This document shows, piece after piece, positions 10,325 through 18,845 of a DNA stretch of 64,000 nt. The position numbers and the translations under genes are program-made. The DNA lies in the NCBI GenBank assembly GCA_030549175.1, contig JAUKUA010000006.1:2294001-2358000 (forward strand), written 5' to 3'. This DNA is from Lasiosphaeris hirsuta. Lineage: Eukaryota > Ascomycota > Sordariomycetes > Sordariales > Lasiosphaeriaceae. The first letter of the stretch is position 1. Every line of letters begins with the position of its first letter. Below the pieces are notes generated by a model, which saw only the letters and a program-made list of their open reading frames with translations, ran no database searches and had not been told where the DNA came from.

Positions 10325-10999
10325 TCAACCTTCTACCAACGGCCAAACAACCCTCATATTACCGCACCACCCAGCGCTCGCGACATCAAACCCATAAGTC
10401 TTCTTCCAGTTCGGCTCATACCACCAGCCCCCGATCCCATTCCCACAGCGCTGCTCGATAGCATCCCACGCAGTCTCGATCTCGTCCTCGCTGCAGGGAT
10501 TCTCGCCATCCCATGAGTAGTTACACACATACGCCCGGGTGCTGCCAATGACCCATGAGACCTTTGTGTTACGGGTGATGGGGCCCGAACTGCCGCAGTA
10601 CTCTCCGAGCACTGTGCCTGCCTGTCGGGCCTCGGTTGAATTCACGGAGCTCGTGCAGCCGAGCACCGGGGCCGCGTCGCCGAGGTGGCCGAGAGTTAAG
10701 ATGGCGATCAGAGCTGAGATGGTGATTAAACGTGGGATTGCGATTCCGTGCAATATGGAGGCTCCGCGTGGGATGGCGGATCCGTATGGGACTGCGGCTC
10801 CGTTTGGGATCGCGGCTGTATGTTGGATCGCAGCCTCGTATGGGATCGCGGTACCGCATGGGATGGCGGCTCCGTGTGGGATGGCAATCTCGCATGGAAC
10901 TGCGGTCCCGTGTGAGATGGCGGTCCCGCAAAGGATGGCGGGTCTGTATGGGATTGCGGCTCTGCGTGGGATTGTAATAAAGGATGGGATCGCGATCAT
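10325..10999 (-). CDS. Small secreted Cys-rich protein with N-terminal 6-aa repeat tract
   Basis: An open frame of 224 aa. Residues 1 to about 95 are about 16 degenerate copies of a six-residue unit (AIPxGA). They run straight into a hydrophobic segment (ISALIAILTLGHLGDAAP) that looks like a normal signal peptide with its cleavage site. The mature part (about 115 aa) has six cysteines and the motif GNGIGGWWYEPNW. The only ATG of the frame is at the far end of the repeat, so the ancestral start codon next to the signal peptide appears lost or overrun by the minisatellite. A start inside the repeat is not available in this frame. The mature domain looks like an uncharacterised fungal secreted protein; I know no function. 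With a 95-residue repeat ahead of it, export is uncertain. Confidence 0.65.
   Translation of the reverse strand: MIAIPSFITIPRRAAIPYRPAILCGTAISHGTAVPCEIAIPHGAAIPCGTAIPYEAAIQHTAAIPNGAAVPYGSAIPRGASILHGIAIPRLITISALIAILTLGHLGDAAPVLGCTSSVNSTEARQAGTVLGEYCGSSGPITRNTKVSWVIGSTRAYVCNYSWDGENPCSEDEIETAWDAIEQRCGNGIGGWWYEPNWKKTYGFDVASAGWCGNMRVVWPLVEG
10699..10999. repeat. 18-bp minisatellite, about 16-17 degenerate copies
   Basis: On the plus strand the unit resembles GGGATGGCGGCTCCGTAT, with 18-bp spacing held throughout while single bases vary. Two of the three minus-strand frames remain open across the array. A related, more degenerate array lies at 12515-12690. Confidence 0.85.
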
Positions 11000-11681
11000 T
11001 GTAAAGTCTTTCGCCCAACCGAGCTATTGCTCCTTGTGGTGTTGTTTCTCTACTGATGGTCTCTAGTGATTTGCTCTGCTTACGCGCAAGCTGGCTAGTA
11101 GCAGTAAGGACCTTGAGGTTGCCTTCTCCCGAGTCTTAGCTAAGCAAGAGCGAGCCTTTTACCAAGGGGATCATTCGCAATCGAGGATGTTCCTTCCAGA
11201 GATATGCGAAATTGCGTAACGGAGTGGCTTCTATGGACGCCTGCCTTCTGCTTTGGATCGACCACCTTGAACCTTCCATCAGAAACGTCTCAACCTGCGT
11301 TCAACGCGTCAAACTTGAAGTACTTACTGTAACGGTCAGGGACTGGTTGTATCGATCATCTAAGATCACAGGTCAAAACGAATGAGGAAGACAGTCAACT
11401 TATATTTGTCTCTATCCTCAGCCCTAAGTACTGGCCCGTCGACCTCCATATAATCCCCGTGACAAATCCTCCTCGATGATTCCGCCGCGAACCTCCATCC
11501 CGAAACTCCGACACCAAGATACTCCGGGGGTATCATACCACATCTCCAGTTGTCCGCCCTGCCTGTAGCCAGCTCTTGGATTCGAAGCATGACAAGAAAC
11601 CAACAATGCAAACCCACTCCCACACGCCTCGATCAGGAGTCGCAGCATCCCCCGCCGCCGAGAAGAGACCGCACCAGCAAC
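11000..11681. other. Intergenic spacer
   Basis: Upstream of the repeat-fused secreted-protein gene and downstream of the F-box-like gene. I see no further gene or RNA. Confidence 0.5.
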
Positions 11682-12476
11682 TCAGTTGTGGTGGCTCTTC
11701 TTCAGGAACGCAAGTGTACGCTTGGCCCCGGCGTCATCAACCTTTTTCTTCGGCTTCTCAGCCCTGGGCCGCTCGGGTTCGGCAATGAGGTATACTCGAG
11801 CAGGAGGGGCGTCCGGTCTCGTATGCTGCACCTGGGCAGCCTTGACTGGGACCCGAGCCTTGAAGGCCAACCTCTTATACATGACCTTTTCGTTGTTGTC
11901 GGCTGGGTATACGCCAGCCTTGACAACAGTGATCTGCTCCAGGTTCTTCATCCTCGCCCAGGTCGGCGTGATGGCTTTGTTGAGCAGGTGCTCAACACCA
12001 CGCACCGACATGGGGTTGTGCCAGACCAGGCGGTATGTGACGTCCCTGAGGTTGGGAGCCCGCTTGACTACCGTGTTCTGCATCTGCTCGAGGCAGTCCA
12101 GGGCCCTCGTCTCCTTTCCCCCGCAGTCCAAGACCAGTCTCTCAATGGTCGCCGCGTTGTGGCGGCCAATGGTGGCAAACCACTGGCGCTGGTACTTCAG
12201 CGACAGCAGGAACGTGTTGCTGCTGTACGTGAAGTGCGCCACCTCTCTCGACAGCCGCTTGTTGGCCAGCAGCATGGCCATATAGAGTCGGCAAGGCAGC
12301 TCGATGTGCTGTCGCCGCGGCTGTCTTCCATCTCCCCGGTGAACAGGCGGCTGGATCGGCTTGTCTGTGATCAGCAGCAAGCGGTAGATCATCAGCCGGA
12401 CTTCGGCTGGGAAGTCGAAGAAGTTGAGGCAGTTGGTGGCGCCGAGGAGGAGGGTGAGGGTGGCGTTGTGGTCCAT
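11682..12476 (-). CDS. F-box/2EXR-like protein
   Basis: A single exon of 264 aa. Residues about 16-35 contain the F-box/2EXR-type pattern FFDFPAEVRLMIYRLLL, followed by a stretch with NKRLSREVAHFTYSSNTF, as in the many fungal proteins with this N-terminal module that judge 'regular' cell-surface or nuclear substrates. There are no leucine-rich or ankyrin repeats, and the C-terminal 50 residues are basic (EKPKKKVDD, KKSHHN) and may be nuclear. The start is the first ATG, with a degenerate 18-bp repeat array about 40 bp upstream. Such proteins usually bind Skp1 as SCF adaptors, but that is family inference and the partner is unknown. Confidence 0.7.
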   Translation of the reverse strand: MDHNATLTLLLGATNCLNFFDFPAEVRLMIYRLLLITDKPIQPPVHRGDGRQPRRQHIELPCRLYMAMLLANKRLSREVAHFTYSSNTFLLSLKYQRQWFATIGRHNAATIERLVLDCGGKETRALDCLEQMQNTVVKRAPNLRDVTYRLVWHNPMSVRGVEHLLNKAITPTWARMKNLEQITVVKAGVYPADNNEKVMYKRLAFKARVPVKAAQVQHTRPDAPPARVYLIAEPERPRAEKPKKKVDDAGAKRTLAFLKKSHHN

Positions 12477-12514
12477 TGCTGATGAGGATGGCGTTGGACT
12501 TGGACTTGAGACAA

Positions 12515-12690
12515 TATCGCGTGGGATGGCGATAATCGCATAGGATAACGAAGGACGAGAGATGGCAAAGGACGCTTGAGATGTTGAAGGCGCTGAGGGT
12601 TGGCGATGGCCGCTTGGGATGGCGATGCTTGCTTGTGATGCCGAAAGGCGCGTGGGAGACTTGTCGGATTGCGATGGGAAGGCCGGTTAA
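12515..12690. repeat. Degenerate 18-bp repeat array
   Basis: About nine units of 18-20 bp around a core like GCTTGGGATGGCGATG. They share phase and core (GGGATGGCGAT) with the array at 10699-10999, but are more diverged. The array lies in the promoter/5' UTR of the F-box-like gene. Confidence 0.6.
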
Positions 12691-13180
12691 ATGCCTGTGA
12701 ATACGATCGCGCTTCTCGATAGGCTGTCGCTGAATGTGGCGGTGAAGTTGGCGAGAGGAGAAAGAGAGAGGTGGAGTTGGCGTGTCTGGAGGAAAGTGAG
12801 AAGGATATCCTAGGCTTTGTGAAAATACAAGGCGATGGCGAAAACTTCGGCTGAGCTCAAGACTGGGTTGTCGGTGGTGAGAAAAGAGGATGGGTCTTGT
12901 GAGGTCTGAGAAACTGGGGAGGTATTTACAGGTGGGCGGGCGAGGTTACGAGGTCGGTAAGAGTGAATAGAGGCAAGAGTGAATAGAAGCAAGGCCCCAC
13001 AATAGACAGTGAATGTAAACACAATAGGAACAGCACAGCAGTGAATGGCGGGAACAGAAGGGGGTGTATATAAGATGACCTATCAACGACACCCTTTCCC
13101 CCTGTGATGGGATGAAATGGCAGAAGGTGAAGCCACACTGTGAAGCCCCTCTCGAATAAGCCCACAAAAAACAAACAAGC
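12691..13180. other. Intergenic spacer
   Basis: Promoter side of the F-box-like gene and 3' side of the small secreted-protein gene. No supported gene. Confidence 0.5.
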
Positions 13181-13570
13181 TCACGCGCTTAGTCTACAAA
13201 GTGCCTTCCCATTCTCAAGTACATTTGCGTTGCAGGTAAGCTTGGCATCCTGGATGCAGGTGAGGGCGTCACCGCCTATGGAGCGTCTTGTCAGCACACC
13301 TTGATGATCTTGAACTGGGAAGAGAAACTCACAGTTGGCTGTGTTCGCAGGCACGCATTTCCCTTGTGCTCCATTGACGCTACAGACATCCTGTTTCTTG
13401 CTTACACCGCCAATGCAGCAAGCACCGTTGCTGACGGGACGTCCGGCGTTTGCGTTTTGGCGCTCGAGGAGGAGAACCTCGCGGCGGACAGCTGCCATGC
13501 CTGGCTCCTCAATGGCCACAGCACTGGCAAAAGAGAGGAGGGGGAGGAGGATGGCGAGAGAGAACTTCAT
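13181..13570 (-). CDS. Small secreted protein with eight cysteines
   Basis: Exons 13570..13333 and 13275..13181 around a 57-bp intron 13332..13276 (GTGAGT..CCATAG). The intron is a multiple of three without a stop, so it reads through as 19 extra residues if ignored. Splicing recreates a Cys codon at the junction (NTANC/GGDALTC). The product is about 110 aa. Residues 1-18 form a signal peptide (MKFSLAILLPLLSFASAV), and the mature part has cysteines in the order CC-C-C-C-C-C-C. This is not the hydrophobin pattern (C-CC-C-C-CC-C), although size and secretion are similar. It is effector-like by size and cysteine content; function unknown. Confidence 0.8.
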   Translation of the reverse strand: MKFSLAILLPLLSFASAVAIEEPGMAAVRREVLLLERQNANAGRPVSNGACCIGGVSKKQDVCSVNGAQGKCVPANTANCEFLFPVQDHQGVLTRRSIGGDALTCIQDAKLTCNANVLENGKALCRLSA

Positions 13571-14595
13571 TTTGAAGGTTGCGGAAATAAAAGATCAGAA
13601 ATGGCAAAACCGTCTAGCGGTATTATTAAGTGAAATATATCTACAACGGAGGAAAAGAAGCTGGCGGTAATATCAACACAGAATGGAAGGTTATGAGGAA
13701 CATGACGATGGGCCGGACTTCTAGTCACTTTATATGTCGCCGCCGAGGTTGGGCTCCGGTGCTGCTCTCTATCCGAGACTACCCTGATGTCGTTTGGAGT
13801 GTCCCGGCTAGAACTTCCCCAGCTACCTACTGCACCACGTCTCAGGATGCCAAGATACGCCATGCAGCATGCAGCGCAGGAGCAGGGCGGGAAGAGTGAG
13901 ATCCCCCGGATTCTCAGCCACGTTGGCCAAGATCAGATACTCGGATCAGACGACGGTCGTGTGACTTGATTGGTTTCGGACTTGACGCAACCCAGCTTCC
14001 ATTCTGCTTTTCCCGGTCGGGGTGGTAGACGCAGGCCATGGGAGTGGAGTCGCCATGTCCAGATGCGCACGCAGCATGGCATTCAACCCAACTGCGGCTG
14101 TCTCAAATTGTATGTGTGATGTTGCACTAGACTGAATCTCGGGCGCGTCTCGACTTCTGAAACTCATGTCCATGTGGTAGCTTGGGCCACCTTCGCGCTT
14201 GCCCCTTTGAGCCCCCTTTACTGGCGACTTCGCACGTTGATTGGTTGGGGCTTCCACCGAGTTCCAGGACAAGATCGTGGGACCCCTTGGAACTCGCCAA
14301 ATCGGCATTCAGCACTGGGTCAATTCAATGAAGCATGGCAGTCAGAGGCGCGGAAGGGAGGTGCAGAATCGGGGTAATTAAAGTAGCTGAGTATCGGATC
14401 CCATGTACTTAGACAAGTGTGCAAACAAGAACTGACAGCGAACAAAAGCAGAGGCGCAAACAGCAAGGCCAATCTGCGCCGAGCCCGCCTAAAGGAAACA
14501 CAGGCCACCCTCTCGTAACACGCAAGCACTGCAATCCCCCGCGGTTTCCAACTCGACGAGCATTCCACAAAACATTCCACAAGCCGAACGGACTC
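13571..14595. other. Intergenic spacer
   Basis: About 1 kb with only overlapping short frames on both strands. I find no conserved domain, tRNA or repeat. Confidence 0.5.
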
Positions 14596-15555
14596 CTACT
14601 TTGCTCCTGCAAACGGGCTCTTCTTTACTAGCCACTCCTCCATGGTCAGCAAACCTGAGTGGTCCCGTCTCCGCGCGGCAATATCGGCCTTGTAGCCGTC
14701 ACTTGCGAACCAGCCGATCATGAGTCCCATTTCCTCGACCGCATAGGTCAACGCGCTCCCCAGGAACCAGTACGAGATGGGCGCGGGGCTTCCCGTAGCC
14801 CTGGCAAAGGCCGCGCTAAGCTGCTCCATCGTCAGCTCGTCGCCCGCCAGCCCCACTGCCCGATGGTTCCATTCGCTTGGCTTCGAAAACGCCTTGGCTG
14901 CAAACACGCCAATGTCGGCCGTGGCAACCCACCATAGCGACTTGTCGCGATCCCCGAGATAATTGTGAAGCGCAGCCAGGAACACCTTGGTCGGCATTCC
15001 CGGCGCGAGGTTGTCCATGAAGGCAACGGGCCGGAGAATCGTCCAGCCCATGGGCGCCGCCCCGCGCTCGCCGGCGGCGGTCGCCGTTCGCAGGTGCTGC
15101 TCAATCTGGTACTTGCTCTGAAAGTGTGGGATTGGCGTCGCGTTGCTCCACGAAGCCGTGTCGCCGCCGCGCTCGACGCTGCTGTACACAAAATGCTTGA
15201 CGCCTGCCTCGATGGCCCCGTCAATCAGCGATTTGCCCTGCGCAATCTCGCCTTCGACAGTTACGCCCGGACCAAGCGACACCTGCACCGAGAAAATGCC
15301 CCAGATGGGATTGCCCCCATTGACCCTCTTGGCCTCGTCCAAAAGTGCCAGCACGTCGTCGAGATTGCCCTGGACAAGCTTGATGTTGCCGTTGGGAGAC
15401 TTGGCGGCTAGACGCTTTGCGCTGTTGGAGGATGCATCTCGGGTAGCGGCCAAGAGTGTGAATTGGCTGCCGTCCTCGTCTAGGTCCAGCAGGGCGTCGA
15501 TGACTGCGCCGCCCTGCTTGCCCGTGGCACCGGTGATGAGCAGACCCTTGGGCAT
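14596..15555 (-). CDS. NmrA-like NAD(P)-binding protein
   Basis: A single exon. I start at the ATG at 15555 (319 aa, MPKGLLITGATGKQG) rather than the in-frame ATG at 15594, since the Rossmann strand should begin within a few residues. GATGKQG is the glycine-rich dinucleotide loop, and YSSVERGGD and SKYQIEQHL follow the NmrA/HSCARG pattern: an atypical short-chain dehydrogenase fold in which the Tyr-x3-Lys pair is mostly lost. Members act as redox sensors or, in some clusters, as reductases. It faces the NTF2-like gene head to head, about 680 bp away. Confidence 0.88.
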   Translation of the reverse strand: MPKGLLITGATGKQGGAVIDALLDLDEDGSQFTLLAATRDASSNSAKRLAAKSPNGNIKLVQGNLDDVLALLDEAKRVNGGNPIWGIFSVQVSLGPGVTVEGEIAQGKSLIDGAIEAGVKHFVYSSVERGGDTASWSNATPIPHFQSKYQIEQHLRTATAAGERGAAPMGWTILRPVAFMDNLAPGMPTKVFLAALHNYLGDRDKSLWWVATADIGVFAAKAFSKPSEWNHRAVGLAGDELTMEQLSAAFARATGSPAPISYWFLGSALTYAVEEMGLMIGWFASDGYKADIAARRRDHSGLLTMEEWLVKKSPFAGAK

Positions 15556-16236
15556 GGTGGGATTTCGAGTTATGAGTATGGTGATGTTTCTCAATTGCTA
15601 GTTTTGGTCCTGCCAAAGAGTTGATGGACTCCGCTGGACGTTCACCAAGAACTGACCGAGATAGGTACGCCGTTGACCCCCGCCCCTGGTGACGTGCGTC
15701 AGACATCAAAGTGGCGTATGGTTTTGGCTCCTGGCAAGTGGAAAGGGAGCCAAGAGTACACGAGTAATGTCGCCCGAAGATACCACCATTGAGTTAGTGC
15801 TGGTTGGCGACACTCTAATAGCAAGACCAGTTCTTTCGCCGCACTCGGCGCCGCGCTTCTTCAAGGCCAATCCGCACATTTCAATGCCAAGTGTAGCGTT
15901 TCCATGCGTGCTGAGTCGGGGCCAAGGAGACTATGGGCACGGTGAGTCTCGATGATGTGCCGATGATGAAAACACAGTTTAGAAGTGGCTCGATCGCTGT
16001 AGCGTCAGCGGCCGGCCTCAATCCAAGCCATAATTATTGCTCAAGGACATATCAACAATGAGGCCGGAGCAACCTAACGGTTGCCATCAACGTGTTCGAG
16101 CCAACGTCTTGCGCCCTCAACAGCCATTCGCTTCTTCTCCTTGCCAATCCAGAATTCCAGCACCATAGCACCTTGCGACGTTCCCTCATCCACTCAACCT
16201 CCCAGACCACCCGACAGAAGTTCTACGACATATAAG
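15556..16236. other. Divergent promoter between NmrA-like and NTF2-like genes
   Basis: Head-to-head arrangement. An in-frame upstream ATG at 16081 exists for the plus gene but adds a low-complexity Ser/Pro segment, so I treat it as 5' UTR. No other feature is seen. Confidence 0.45.
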
Positions 16237-16830
16237 ATGGGGGCGGATATAGCGACAGAGGGGGCTTTTCACGTCTCGGGCGAGGGAAAGCCCTCCCTGT
16301 CGGGCGATTTGTCTTCGGCCCGCCTTCAAACAGTACACGCCCTCCTCGATGGATACAGCAGCCTCTCGGTCCCGCAGCTCCTCAAGACCTTGTCGCCCGA
16401 CTTCACCCACCGCGTCCTCCCGGCAAGTCTACGGATGCCCACCCGCGACAAGCAATCGTTCTCCCTCCACGCCAAGGGCATCTTCTCAGTCTTTGACACA
16501 TTTAGTATGATACCAGAGGAGATCTACGAAGATGCTTCTCAGGACGTGGTTGTGGTACACGCGCGCATGAAGGGGACTCTCAAGCACACCAAGCAACAGT
16601 GGGACAACGAGTGCTTTATGAGTGTGCATCTAACCAGCGATGGGCGCGAGGTACTTGAGGTTGAGGAGTTTGTCGACAGCTCTAAGGCTCTGGAAATGCG
16701 CATGCGGCACGCCCCAAAGAACTTTGAGGGGGAAGCATCCACTGGCTTGCACGTGGCCGGCGGGGTGCTGTTGATCACCTGCTTGCTGGTAGCAGCTGGG
16801 ACTCTTCTTGGGACGAGGCGGTTTATGTAA
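16237..16830 (+). CDS. NTF2/SnoaL-like protein with C-terminal membrane anchor
   Basis: Start at the ATG at 16237 (197 aa). Residues about 25-160 show the alpha+beta cone pattern of SnoaL/NTF2-like proteins: LDGYSSLSVPQLLKTLSPDFTHRV at the entrance, then VVVVHARMKGTLKHTKQQWDNECFMSVHLTSDGREVLEVEEFVDS as the beta-sheet. The last 25 residues are a hydrophobic helix (GGVLLITCLLVAAGTLLG) with a basic tail, a tail-anchor arrangement that is unusual for this fold. Soluble relatives act as small cyclases, isomerases or hydratases in secondary metabolism; many have no known activity. Substrate unknown. Confidence 0.72.
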   Translation: MGADIATEGAFHVSGEGKPSLSGDLSSARLQTVHALLDGYSSLSVPQLLKTLSPDFTHRVLPASLRMPTRDKQSFSLHAKGIFSVFDTFSMIPEEIYEDASQDVVVVHARMKGTLKHTKQQWDNECFMSVHLTSDGREVLEVEEFVDSSKALEMRMRHAPKNFEGEASTGLHVAGGVLLITCLLVAAGTLLGTRRFM

Positions 16831-17042
16831 TTGTAATGTTAATGTGGAGTGGGCTGGAAACGGACTGATGATATTTTAAGCAGCTAAATCATAACCGTCA
16901 AACAAAACAAGATAAAAATGTGCACTGGCACAACATCGATTTGATCACTCACGGAACATTTTCTTCTCTGAAGCCAGCTCAGAATCAAAACGTTCCAAAA
17001 AAGGAAAGAGTCAAGTATTTTGATATGCTTGACTGCGAGTAT
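16831..17042. other. Short spacer
   Basis: 3' region of the NTF2-like gene, AT-rich, ahead of the minus-strand tRNA 3' end. Confidence 0.4.
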
Positions 17043-17139
17043 CGACAACGGCATGGTTCGAACATGCGCCTCCGAAGAGATTTGATTGGATATCATATTG
17101 GTTCAAGTCAAACGCCTTAGACCACTCGGCCACGTTGCC
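17043..17139 (-). tRNA. tRNA-Ser (anticodon UGA) with intron
   Basis: Read on the minus strand from 17139. The acceptor stem GGCAACG pairs with CGTTGTC (one G-U pair), with discriminator G at 17043. The D-arm contains GCCGAGTGGTCTAAGGC. The anticodon stem TTTGA/TCAAA encloses CTTGAA-A, giving anticodon TGA (17105-17103). A 15-bp intron (17101..17087) sits one base 3' of the anticodon, the standard eukaryotic position. There is a long variable arm (type II, as in Ser) and a T-arm GCATG-TTCGAAC-CATGC. All stems pair. Confidence 0.93.
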
Positions 17140-17392
17140 ATCGAGCTTACACTCTTATTGTTGGTTCCACCCTCGGTTGTCACCCTAATATCGAACGTGA
17201 GTAAATCCCAACAAGCCGACCTAGCGGGTGGTCTTTCTCACAAATCGAGTTCATGAAGAAGTATTTTTTTCTGACATGCTCCATCAGACCGGTTTTATAT
17301 TCTTTGCATCTACCTCGCACCACACACAAGTCAAAACTTTGCCAAGCAGCGTTTGGCGTCCGAGTTCAATTTTTTTTTTTCGCACCGCTTGC
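17140..17392. other. Spacer
   Basis: Between the tRNA and the end of the DUF1772 gene. It holds a T10 run near 17371-17380 and nothing else recognisable. Confidence 0.4.
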
Positions 17393-17976
17393 TCAGTGAT
17401 ACCGCAGAGTCTGCCACAGGGCCACGGTGCCCGCAACAAGCGGCATCACCATTCTCACACCATTCAACTTGATCCATCGTCGTGCATAGTATTCCGCCAG
17501 GCTAGAATCAACCCCGCCGGCCTTGGGCTCTCGCAGACCGTCCAGCTTATTGTTCAGGGGCTGCATGTTGAGCGCCGAGTGCAGGACATTGACAAAGTGG
17601 CAGGCCGCCGAGACGGCGTACAGGCGCCAGTCCCGGAGTGTTGCAGGCCCGGCCGAGTAGGTCAGGTAACTGGCATAGGCGTACCCAAAGATGCCCAGGG
17701 TGCTGATGGGCCGGAAGAAGGCGTTGCCCACGTTCCAGAACACCGGCCACTGGCGTCCGAGGTGCCTCGCGGCCGCTGCGTGCTCGGGGGCCGAGGGGCG
17801 CGGAAAGTCTACCAGCAGGGCGGGCACCCCCATGAAAGACTGCGTGATGGCATTTCCTCGAAACGGAGAGTCAGTAGGTTCTGCATGGCGAGGTGGGCCG
17901 AGACCGACATACCGAAGAGAATGAAGGAAAAGGCAGCGGTCGTACCGACGACGGCCTCAGTCGGGATGGTGGCCAT
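17393..17976 (-). CDS. DUF1772 / anthrone-oxygenase-like membrane protein
   Basis: Exons 17976..17913 and 17856..17393 around a 56-bp intron (GTATGT..CTGAC..TCGAG) give about 175 aa. The junction restores FILFGNAITQSFMGVPALLVDFP, the conserved N-terminal motif of this family. Four hydrophobic segments are present (about residues 8-28, 70-90, 95-115 and 150-170), with a QWPVFWNVGNAFFRPI loop. Relatives include anthrone oxygenases of emodin/aflatoxin-type polyketide clusters and many uncharacterised DUF1772 proteins. There is no polyketide synthase in the window, so the anthrone substrate is not implied. It is followed by the P450 on the same strand. Confidence 0.8.
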
Positions 17977-18845
17977 GGTGCGCGGTGCTCGCTGGGAGAG
18001 GCTCGAGGGAATGTGCTACTTTAATGAATCTGGTCCCTCTATGAAGACAGAGTGCCCAGTCTCAATTGTTTTGTTTTGATGTTGTATGTGTGATGTTGTA
18101 ATTCCAGCATTCGATGCAATCGCTGCATTTCATCAGTCGAGTATTCCGTGATGTCTTTACCGCGCTCGCATTATCATATCTTAACTTTCCCACGCTGGCT
18201 GTAACCCCTCATTGCGCGCTGGAATCGTCACATGAAAACAGGAGAGCGCATATTACCGGTGATGACCGGGAGATGGTGTGTTCTCTGGGTAAATTAACTC
18301 TCCCGGCGGTTCGGAAATGCGACACTAGTAAGACCTGGGCCCTTTTGGTTCGCCAGCCGTACTGTACCATGGCCAAGTGAAGCCCGTCGGGAGTTTCCTA
18401 TGCAGGGAAGAAGTCATTAGATTCAGACTAGCTCAGAGTTCCTGTTTCCCTGCACAGAGATAGGATAGCCACACAGCATCGCCAACGTAAATATTGACTC
18501 GAGTCCCAAGGTGTAAACAACACCAAAATACAGATCGCGCGAACCTTGGGCCCCAGCCATGATGCATGCATGATGCGAGGACATGGGACAACTCAATTTG
18601 TCTTGGGAAACTTTGGCATCTCATATTTTGCACCACCACCAAATGGTGACAAGTCTAACGCTTCAAGGAACATGGGAAAATTGAATGAGATGCAAAATAA
18701 CTTCCCAATAACTATTAGAAATGAGGTTGGTAGACCATCACGCCACCCACACGCCCAATTTTGACCCTATTCCCCCCATGAAGTAATCGCTTAGAGTAAA
18801 TTGACAAAGTAAATGTCCCGCCACGGCAAAGTACGCTTGGCAGCT
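17977..18845. other. Spacer
   Basis: P450 3' region and DUF1772 promoter. Only short overlapping frames; no RNA or repeat found. Confidence 0.45.

Noticed and set aside
11550..12482. 310-codon plus-strand frame antisense to the F-box-like gene
   Set aside because: It is the shadow of the minus-strand gene, which has the F-box pattern; the plus frame has none.
13181..13570. Hydrophobin
   Set aside because: Size, secretion and eight Cys fit, but the spacing is CC-C-C-C-C-C-C, not the hydrophobin C-CC-C-C-CC-C.
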